15,904 bases of DNA, taken from positions 1-15,904 of the forward strand of contig JAEXSP010000035.1 in the NCBI GenBank assembly GCA_023453795.1, read 5' to 3'. The notes beneath the pieces were generated by a model, which searched no databases, had not been told where the DNA came from, and saw only the letters and a program-made list of their open reading frames with translations. Positions 1-4,974 of this stretch are shown piece by piece. The position numbers and the translations under genes were made by a program. Every line of letters starts with the position of its first letter. Position 1 is the first letter of the stretch. The stretch is from Bacillota bacterium (GTDB lineage Bacteria > Bacillota > Clostridia > Acetivibrionales > JAEXSP01).

Positions 1-45
1 CTCCAATGGAATATAGGCAATATCTTATTAATCAGATAGCATAAA

Positions 46-79
46 AATGACGTCAACCAATTAAATGATTGACGTCATT
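46..79. repeat. Perfect 11-bp inverted repeat with TGACGTCA core
   Basis: Arms at 46-56 (aatgacgtcaa) and 69-79 (ttgacgtcatt) are perfectly complementary around a 12-nt AT-rich loop, and each arm contains the palindrome TGACGTCA. A T-rich stretch starts about 8 nt after the second arm, so it could be a weak plus-strand terminator for a gene left of the window, or a two-site operator. No gene starts close enough to decide. Nothing else is evident in bases 1-100. Confidence 0.6.
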
Positions 80-109
80 AAGGAATTTTTATTTTTCCAC
101 TGTCTACTT

Positions 110-124
110 GACAGGGGGCGGTTC
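110..124 (+). repeat. Solitary degenerate copy of the RAYT-linked repeat core
   Basis: The 15-mer gacagggggcggttc matches 14 of 15 bases of the core in the right-hand RAYT hairpin read on the minus strand (gacaggggacggttc). The outer stem arms (aatgcgaca and tgtcgcatt) are missing, although a short local hairpin ctgtc-tactt-gacag covers 100-114. It may be a decayed repeat, or the end of another mobile element lying to the left. The remaining sequence up to base 200 shows no gene. Confidence 0.45.
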
Positions 125-220
125 AAAATAGGCTGTTTTTTTGTTGCTCAAAATTCTTTATCAAATCCTAAAATGGCATAAGCAATTTAAATAAAAAACC
201 AGAAAGGAGGTGTATTTCAG

Positions 221-283
221 ATGATTATAATTTCAGGTAGTATTGCAAGAAAATGTGAAGAAAAGGAGGTGAAATCTCAATGA
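221..283 (+). CDS. Possible 20-residue leader peptide or gene remnant
   Basis: An ATG follows a strong ribosome binding site (aaaggaggtg, about 203-212) at a workable 8-nt distance and opens 20 codons ending in TGA at 281-283. The deduced peptide begins MIIISGSIARK and is otherwise charged and Lys/Glu rich. Its stop overlaps the start of the next reading frame in an ATGA arrangement, and its last third contains that frame's ribosome binding site, which is the layout of translationally coupled genes. No family is recognised. It is so short that it could be a leader peptide, a remnant of a gene broken by the neighbouring mobile element, or chance. Confidence 0.3.
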   Translation: MIIISGSIARKCEEKEVKSQ

Positions 284-344
284 ATGCATATTCCGGCACA
301 TCCGGACGGCAATTCCGGTTTTATCCGTCCGTGCCGCGATGCAT
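284..344. repeat. Long imperfect hairpin in three paired blocks
   Basis: Three blocks pair in nested order: atgcat at 284-289 with atgcat at 339-344, cggcac at 294-299 with gtgccg at 331-336, and ggacgg at 304-309 with ccgtcc at 325-330. Small internal loops and a 15-nt apical loop separate them. The region is more GC-rich than its surroundings and ends 9 bp before the left RAYT hairpin. It may be a second module of a composite repeat or a structured RNA; no known RNA family is recognised. Confidence 0.55.
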
Positions 345-353
345 GGTTAAGCG

Positions 354-385
354 AATGCGACAAGGGACGGTTCTCATGTCGCATT
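354..385 (+). repeat. Left REP-like hairpin of the RAYT element
   Basis: Stem arms aatgcgaca (354-362) and tgtcgcatt (377-385) pair perfectly over 9 bp around the 14-nt loop agggacggttctca. The same stem, in opposite orientation, lies on the other side of the transposase gene at 1214-1245. The last base of the right arm is also the first base (on the plus strand) of the transposase stop codon. RAYT enzymes are known to be associated with exactly this kind of short palindromic repeat. Confidence 0.85.
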
Positions 386-1167
386 TATGCACGGGCTATA
401 ATATCTTTACTTATCCCTATGATCCTTGAAAGTTCTCTAACCGGGGCCCCTGTTCTTTCCTTAATTTCAGAAAGCATCCTTCTCCTTTGCTGCTTTTCTT
501 TGCAATTCCTTAGAAATTCTATTCCATCGGGGCTTTTTACGATTTCACAGATTATTTCTTTTATTTCTAAATGACCTAATACCTTTTTATTGTTTTGTTT
601 ATATTCTATAAATTGATCATCGTTATGTTCAGTTGTAAAATTAATAAATTGTTGGACAGCATTAGGCTTATTACTGCTATACATAGCCAATAACCGCTCC
701 TTTTCAATAAGTCCATCGTCCACATAATCACTAATATAAATATTATAACTGCTCCATTTATAATCCCCAGGGTTCTTTACCATACCGGCCTTGACAGGAT
801 TGTTATGAATATACCTTGCTGCTGATAGTAAGTAAGCATCTTCATCAATCACTTCGCTTTTGAACCGGTCTTGAAACAGATGTCCGATTCGTCCATTCTT
901 TCGATTAAAGTAATATGCATAACTGACCCCGATCCTTTTCATTGACCTCGACAAACTGTCCTCACCTTCAGCAATTAGGAGATGGACATGGTTGTCCATC
1001 AAACAGTAAGAATAAAGGTAGTAATTGTCCTTTTCCTTCATTCTTTTAAGCGTATCAAGGAATCTTGCCTTATCCTCATCATCAACAAATATGTTCTTAC
1101 CTTCATTACCTCTTAACATAACATGATAAATTTTGCTTGGGCTTTGCTGTCGATGGTATCTCGGCAT
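385..1167 (-). CDS. REP-associated tyrosine transposase (RAYT), IS200-like Y1 family
   Basis: A 260-residue enzyme of the Y1/HUH superfamily, expected to nick and rejoin single-stranded DNA at short hairpins. The metal-binding HUH motif is in MDNHVHLL (His60 and His62). The likely nucleophile is Tyr119, in RYIHNNPVKAG, followed by a typical KWSSY motif. Residues about 196-258 form a helical C-terminal region resembling a DnaA-type helix-turn-helix, common in these proteins. The start is taken at the ATG with GGAGGTGAG 7 nt upstream; a further in-frame ATG 39 bases earlier has no comparable ribosome binding site and would place the promoter's -10 box almost at the start codon. All key residues are present, so it may be active. 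RAYTs are usually single-copy and vertically inherited rather than freely mobile. Confidence 0.93.
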   Translation of the reverse strand: MPRYHRQQSPSKIYHVMLRGNEGKNIFVDDEDKARFLDTLKRMKEKDNYYLYSYCLMDNHVHLLIAEGEDSLSRSMKRIGVSYAYYFNRKNGRIGHLFQDRFKSEVIDEDAYLLSAARYIHNNPVKAGMVKNPGDYKWSSYNIYISDYVDDGLIEKERLLAMYSSNKPNAVQQFINFTTEHNDDQFIEYKQNNKKVLGHLEIKEIICEIVKSPDGIEFLRNCKEKQQRRRMLSEIKERTGAPVRELSRIIGISKDIIARA

Positions 1168-1194
1168 AATTCTCACCTCCGGGCTTTTCGGCTT

Positions 1195-1223
1195 ATTATA
1201 CCACATAATTGCAAATGCGACAA
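1195..1223 (-). promoter_or_regulatory. Sigma-A promoter of the RAYT gene, -35 inside the repeat
   Basis: On the minus strand TTGTCG (1218-1223) is followed after exactly 17 bp by TATAAT (1195-1200), and the -10 box is extended (TGGTATAAT). Transcription would begin about 1188, giving a leader of about 20 nt that holds the ribosome binding site. The -35 box matches four of six consensus bases and lies in one arm of the right-hand hairpin, so a protein bound to the repeat could compete with RNA polymerase. Confidence 0.65.
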
Positions 1224-1245
1224 GAGAACCGTCCCCTGTCGCATT
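1214..1245 (-). repeat. Right REP-like hairpin of the RAYT element
   Basis: Arms aatgcgaca (1214-1222) and tgtcgcatt (1237-1245) pair perfectly over 9 bp around the loop agagaaccgtcccc. Read on the minus strand it equals the left hairpin except for the first and last loop bases. It begins directly at the TAG stop (1246-1248) of the upstream secreted-protein gene, so it may also form a hairpin at the end of that mRNA, although no U-tract follows. Confidence 0.85.
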
Positions 1246-1821
1246 CTACTTTTTCCCAGCGTCATAAATCACCTTGCCACCAGAAGTAACCCTGCCTGTG
1301 TCTCCGTTGAAGCTGAATTTCGTGAGCTTACCGCCGCTGTTAACAAATGCCTTAACAGCTGCAGCACACATTTTAACATACGGACGTGAATCGGCCTTAT
1401 ATAAAACTGATAGGGTTTTATAATCGGTTTTATCTACCTTGTATAAGCCCCATGCAATTTTGAAAGTTTGTTTGCTCTTTATAAGGGATGCCAGAACACA
1501 ATCTCCGATTTTTGGAGCTAGAACCGGATTCCCTTTATCATTATAGTAGAAGGCATATCCGGTAACGCCTGAAATTGTAACCGTTTTTAAGCTTAGCTGC
1601 TTTTTAGGTGCACCGGCATTCAAATCTTTTGCACTGATAATGCTTTTCACAACCTTAACCGTTATTTTGTCACCGCTGACTTTTGTTACCTGACCGATTA
1701 CCAGAGCATCGTGGTCATTGTGCATAAAGCGGTAAAGAGCGTCTGCTGCGGATACTGTAACCGGTAAAATCAGTAAAAAGGCAACTGCCAGAATAATTGT
1801 CTTAAGTTTTTTGAAGGTCAT
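1246..1821 (-). CDS. Small secreted protein of unknown function
   Basis: A 191-residue protein with a clear Sec signal peptide: Lys-rich start, hydrophobic core about residues 8-22, and a likely cleavage after VSA (residues 23-25). The mature part starts DALYRFMHNDHDALVIGQVTKVSGDK and looks like a small beta-rich domain, since residues 40-62 alternate in the manner of an OB-like fold; this is only an impression. The C-terminal part (about 150-185) is Gly-rich with alternating hydrophobics. It has two cysteines and no catalytic motif I recognise. A good ribosome binding site (aaggggag) precedes the ATG, and the start lies only 25 bp after the helicase stop, so the two are probably co-transcribed. 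Role unknown; likely extracellular or wall-associated. Confidence 0.8.
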   Translation of the reverse strand: MTFKKLKTIILAVAFLLILPVTVSAADALYRFMHNDHDALVIGQVTKVSGDKITVKVVKSIISAKDLNAGAPKKQLSLKTVTISGVTGYAFYYNDKGNPVLAPKIGDCVLASLIKSKQTFKIAWGLYKVDKTDYKTLSVLYKADSRPYVKMCAAAVKAFVNSGGKLTKFSFNGDTGRVTSGGKVIYDAGKK

Positions 1822-1846
1822 AAATCAACACTCCCCTTAACTCTTA

Positions 1847-4180
1847 CTATTTCCAAAACCTTTGCAGTTCATCCTCTATATCACTTATTGTCCTTACCTT
1901 GATATTGTGGCTCCATTCATTCGGAAACAACTCCTCGTACCTATCGGTTGAAAACCTCTCATCAATCAGCATTACTACTCCCCTGTCGTTCTCTGTCCGG
2001 ATGACTCTCCCGGCAGCCTGCAGCACTTTGTTCATTCCCGGATACATGTATGAATACTCAAAGCCCAATCCGTTCCGTTCCTTAAAGTGAGCCATGATTA
2101 TATTCTGTTCAAGATTGATCTGAGGAAGCCCAACGCCAACAATAACCGCGCCAATCAACCTGTCACCCGGGAGATCCACCCCCTCAGAGAAAACGCCTCC
2201 CATGACGCAAAAGCCAACCAGTGTCTGCCCACCATCCGGAACAAACCTTTCAAGGAAGCTTATTCTTTCTTCATCAGACATTACAGGTGATTGCACTGCT
2301 ATTTCGATGTCGTAAGCAGTCTCCCTGAACCTTTGGACAACCTCGTTCATGTATTGGTACGAAGGAAAATACACCATATAATTGCCTTTTTTCTGAAGCA
2401 CAAGCGCTTTGATAAAATCGGCAATACTCTGATAGCTTTTATAACGCTCCTTATATCTCGTCGGTATTCTGTCAGCTATCAGAAGGCAAAGATTCTCACT
2501 GTCGAAAGGCGATTGCAGCTTCATCAGAAAGGAGTTCTCATCCCCTCCAAGAATACTCCTGAAATAATCCAAGGGTGTCAAAGTTGCAGAAAAGAATATT
2601 GCGGTTTTCCCTGTATTCGAGAATTTTTTCAAGAGGAAGGATGGGTCCAGGCAGTACATCCTGACCTTCAGATCATTCCTTAAAGGCTCGAAATAGGTTA
2701 CAAACCTTTCATCGTACAATTCAGATACCTTCATGAAAAAAAGGACATCGAAATAGAGACTTTGAAGCTCTTCAAAAAGTAATGCAGCACTGTTTTGGGT
2801 AAGCCATGGATCAACCTCCTTGGCAAAAGCTTTCAATAGTGGGTACAGTTCCTTCGGCTCCTCTGTCTGCACAATCGGTCCCTGATTGCTTTCACACTGT
2901 TTTCCAAGGTCGATGAAGTAGGAATTTATTTTACCCGCTGCCTTACTGATATCCTTTGAAATGTTTTTAAAGTTCTTCTTTATCTTGAGAAATGCGCTTT
3001 TTAAAAGCTGCGAAGAATACATTTCTCTTGCCCTGTCTGCAAGATTGTGGGCTTCATCCACAAGAAAAGCGTACTCACCTTTATTATTGAGGAAAAACCT
3101 TTTAAGATACACTCTCGGGTCAAAGACATAATTGTAATCACATATGACGCAATCAGCCCAAAGGGTCAAATCCAGCGAAAATTCGAATGGACATATTCTG
3201 AATTTCCTGGCGAAATCCTCTAAGATATCCCGGGTTATATTGCTTTGTTCCTTAAGTATTGCAAAAATTGCTTCATTAACCCTGTCATAATAGCCTTTTG
3301 CAAACTCACAGCTTTCCGGACTGCATGAAGCTCCTTTATCAAAGCAGACTTTATCCTTTGCCGTCAGGGTAACTGTCTTGAATTGCAGTCCGCATTTGTT
3401 CATCCTTTCGAAAGCCTCTTCCGCTATCTGGCGTGTAGTTGTTCTGGCTGTCAGATAAAAAACCTTTGAAATATGGCCTTCACCTACGGCTTTAACTGCC
3501 GGAAAAAGAACCGAAATGGTTTTTCCTGTTCCCGTTGGAGCCTGAGCGAAAAGCTTATTTCCTTCCTTCATCGTCCTGTATGCAGCCTTAATGAGGCCCT
3601 TCTGCCCTTTTCTGTAGGCTTCGAAAGGGAACTTGAGATTTTTAATGGATTCATCTCTTCTCGAATTCCAATTATATTGCAATTCAGCCCAAAGGATATA
3701 TTTATTGATAATCGAATAAAAATAATCCTTTAATTCTTCATATATTAAATGTTTTCGAAAAATCCTTGAGTCCTGGGTGTCAATGTTAATGTAGGTGAGC
3801 TGGAAACTGATTTCTTTAAGTCCATTCTGTTCGGCATAAATATACGCATAGAATTTGACCTGCGCCCAATGAAGAATATTATGTTCTTCATTTACAAGTT
3901 CAAGCGGAAGTCCTGTTGTCTTGATTTCGTCTACAACAGTATGGCCGTTTTCCTCGAATATACCGTCAGCTCGTCCTTCAAGAGTTAAAGTAAACCCCTT
4001 GTATTCCATAGTAAATTTGAGGGGCACTTCGGCATTATATCCCTCTCCCAAACTATTTTGATGTTTCTGATGGTACAGCGTTCCTTCAACCATCCTTGAA
4101 GAACCAACAAATCCGGAATCCAGATCTCCGGATCTTAAAACAAATTCAATCAGATTTCTTACAGATATCCTAATCTCCAT
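1847..4180 (-). CDS. DinG/XPD-family DNA helicase with N-terminal PD-(D/E)XK nuclease
   Basis: A superfamily 2, iron-sulfur DNA helicase of 777 residues. Residues about 30-130 carry a RecB/Cas4-like nuclease signature: GRAD with Asp72, then DEIKT with Asp84, Glu85 and Lys87, then Gln107 in HWAQVKFYAY. The helicase part follows: Walker A APTGTGKT (214-221), four cysteines (279, 286, 291, 330) spaced as a 4Fe-4S domain, DEAH at 375-378, and a late QAAGRVIRT motif VI. Classical DinG often has a DEDD exonuclease or no nuclease, so this belongs to the PD-(D/E)XK-DinG type seen in Firmicutes; a role in replication or recombination repair is inferred. The ATG at 4180 is preferred because AGGGAA lies about 6 nt upstream and MEIRISVRNL looks like a natural start; an in-frame TTG at 4216 behind AGGA is possible. 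Confidence 0.92.
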   Translation of the reverse strand: MEIRISVRNLIEFVLRSGDLDSGFVGSSRMVEGTLYHQKHQNSLGEGYNAEVPLKFTMEYKGFTLTLEGRADGIFEENGHTVVDEIKTTGLPLELVNEEHNILHWAQVKFYAYIYAEQNGLKEISFQLTYINIDTQDSRIFRKHLIYEELKDYFYSIINKYILWAELQYNWNSRRDESIKNLKFPFEAYRKGQKGLIKAAYRTMKEGNKLFAQAPTGTGKTISVLFPAVKAVGEGHISKVFYLTARTTTRQIAEEAFERMNKCGLQFKTVTLTAKDKVCFDKGASCSPESCEFAKGYYDRVNEAIFAILKEQSNITRDILEDFARKFRICPFEFSLDLTLWADCVICDYNYVFDPRVYLKRFFLNNKGEYAFLVDEAHNLADRAREMYSSQLLKSAFLKIKKNFKNISKDISKAAGKINSYFIDLGKQCESNQGPIVQTEEPKELYPLLKAFAKEVDPWLTQNSAALLFEELQSLYFDVLFFMKVSELYDERFVTYFEPLRNDLKVRMYCLDPSFLLKKFSNTGKTAIFFSATLTPLDYFRSILGGDENSFLMKLQSPFDSENLCLLIADRIPTRYKERYKSYQSIADFIKALVLQKKGNYMVYFPSYQYMNEVVQRFRETAYDIEIAVQSPVMSDEERISFLERFVPDGGQTLVGFCVMGGVFSEGVDLPGDRLIGAVIVGVGLPQINLEQNIIMAHFKERNGLGFEYSYMYPGMNKVLQAAGRVIRTENDRGVVMLIDERFSTDRYEELFPNEWSHNIKVRTISDIEDELQRFWK

Positions 4181-4278
4181 GATCAATTCCCTGTGTGTAG
4201 TTTTGTAATTGCTCAATTTTTCCTACAATATTATAGTTCTTCAATATATTTGTGGGAAAACAGCATTAACCACCTATA

Positions 4279-4307
4279 ATTAAACTATATCACAGCAAGT
4301 TTGTCAA
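4279..4307 (-). promoter_or_regulatory. Sigma-A promoter for the helicase gene
   Basis: On the minus strand a perfect TTGACA (4302-4307) is separated by 17 bp from TTTAAT (4279-4284). Transcription would start near 4272, leaving a leader of about 90 nt before the preferred ATG. A second, weaker candidate has TATAAT at 4229-4234 with a poor -35 (TTCCCA) 17 bp away. Confidence 0.65.
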
Positions 4308-4340
4308 ACGTATGTTCTGCCCGGATAGTTACTTGGAATA

Positions 4341-4369
4341 GACGAGGCAGCCCTAAAAGCTGCCTCGTC
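4341..4369. terminator. Strong hairpin behind the starch-binding-module gene
   Basis: An 11-bp perfect stem (4341-4351 with 4359-4369, gacgaggcagc) closes a 7-nt loop. It lies 4 bp beyond the stop codon of the 4374-4778 gene, so it probably ends that minus-strand transcript. The T-run (attttt) that would complete a classic terminator is on the plus-strand side, while on the minus strand the stem is followed only by tattcc. It may therefore stop or stabilise rather than terminate cleanly. Confidence 0.65.
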
Positions 4370-4373
4370 ATTT

Positions 4374-4778
4374 TTAGTGAGAATTGAAACTATAGTTTTT
4401 GCCTGAATTGTTATCCCAGTTGTTTGCGCCGTCTTTGAATGCAACATTGATGTCCATATTATCAGTAACAGGAAGTGATACCTCGAAAGTGCCGCGTCCA
4501 TTGTTGTTCATTCGGTAGTAGTTTTCTCTGTCCCATTGTCTGTTGTCGCCATTACTCACAACAGCATAAACTTCAGGTGCCCCGCTCTTTGACAATAATC
4601 CTGAATACTTTAACTTCAGTCTGTCACCTTCAACACTCGTAAGGATGCCGTTTGAGGTATAATTGCCAAAAGAAGGGTTTTCCTCTGAAAATTCGGTTGA
4701 AAACTTATTGCTTATGCTTATGCTGCTTTCGCGTCTTTCCGGCTTTCTTGTGTTTCCGAACAAACTGAACAAAGGCAT
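4374..4778 (-). CDS. Single-domain carbohydrate (starch)-binding module protein, CBM25/53-like
   Basis: A 134-residue protein. Residues about 38-132 look like a family 25/53 starch-binding module: aromatic VYAVVSNGDNRQW (70-82), a middle strand GRGTFEVSLPV, and the signature INVAFKDGANNWDNN (110-124) with Trp121 positioned for stacking on sugars. The first 37 residues are polar with no signal peptide, so the module would stay in the cytoplasm, where it could bind intracellular glycogen-like polymer; that is an inference. No catalytic domain is attached. AGGAGG lies 7 nt before the ATG and a TATAAT (4833-4838, minus strand) lies upstream, though without a convincing -35. It has its own transcript, divergent from the LTA synthase gene and closed by a hairpin. 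Confidence 0.75.
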   Translation of the reverse strand: MPLFSLFGNTRKPERRESSISISNKFSTEFSEENPSFGNYTSNGILTSVEGDRLKLKYSGLLSKSGAPEVYAVVSNGDNRQWDRENYYRMNNNGRGTFEVSLPVTDNMDINVAFKDGANNWDNNSGKNYSFNSH

Positions 4779-4941
4779 ACTATTACCTCCTATTATTATA
4801 ATTTCAATAATATTTTGTTCCCTTCAACAGAAATTATATAGGAAATAAAATCAACTATTGATGAAAGGTGTAAGTTAATTTTATAATTTCACTTTTGTAA
4901 AAAAAATGAGAAAAAAACCAGTATCCCCCCTTAAGAGTTTC

Positions 4942-4950
4942 TGTTATAAT
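4942..4950 (+). promoter_or_regulatory. Extended -10 promoter for the LTA synthase-like gene
   Basis: TGTTATAAT is a perfect extended -10 element (TG, one base, TATAAT at 4945-4950). No good -35 sits 17 bp upstream, which is typical for extended -10 promoters. Transcription would start near 4957, only about 18 nt before the GTG start. The 196-bp region between 4778 and 4975 otherwise holds the divergent promoter of the starch-binding-module gene. Confidence 0.6.
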
Positions 4951-4974
4951 AATTAAAGTATTTTTATATGTGGG

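Larger units (their letters stand above)
280..429 (+). pseudogene. Possible truncated small gene cut by the repeat/RAYT element
   Basis: A second ATG at 280 sits behind a near-ideal ribosome binding site (aaaggaggtg, 262-271) and overlaps the previous stop by ATGA. It reads 49 codons to TGA at 427-429, starting MNAYSGTSGRQFR. From about codon 25 onward it runs through the left RAYT hairpin and then antisense through the end of the transposase gene, so that part is unlikely to be its original sequence. Codons 2-22 also coincide with a long imperfect hairpin. The simplest reading is a small gene whose 3' part was lost when the element arrived; a purely structural RNA region is the alternative. 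Confidence 0.25.
354..1245 (-). mobile_element. RAYT gene with flanking inverted hairpins
   Basis: A single-domain Y1/HUH transposase gene lies between two 32-bp hairpins in inverted orientation, 892 bp in all. The hairpins share their whole stem and differ at only two loop positions when compared in the same orientation. This is the layout of a REP-RAYT unit (repeats flanking a domesticated IS200/IS605-like transposase). No target-site duplication is expected for this enzyme class and none was found. The unit lies between two broken small reading frames and the end of the 1246-1821 gene. Confidence 0.75.

Noticed and set aside
108..136. Sigma-A promoter from TTGACA at 108-113
   Set aside because: The -35 match is perfect but the sequence 16-18 bp downstream (around ggctgt) has no -10 box, and the TTGACA lies in the repeat core where a match by descent is more likely.
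284..574. Plus-strand 96-codon frame antisense to the RAYT gene
   Set aside because: It starts 4 bases after a better-supported frame, has no ribosome binding site of its own in register, and mostly lies antisense to a clear transposase gene.
1168..1206. N-terminal extension of the transposase to an upstream ATG at 1206
   Set aside because: The ATG at 1167 has GGAGGTGAG at ideal distance and gives the normal start of this family, while the extension would include the promoter region and has no ribosome binding site.
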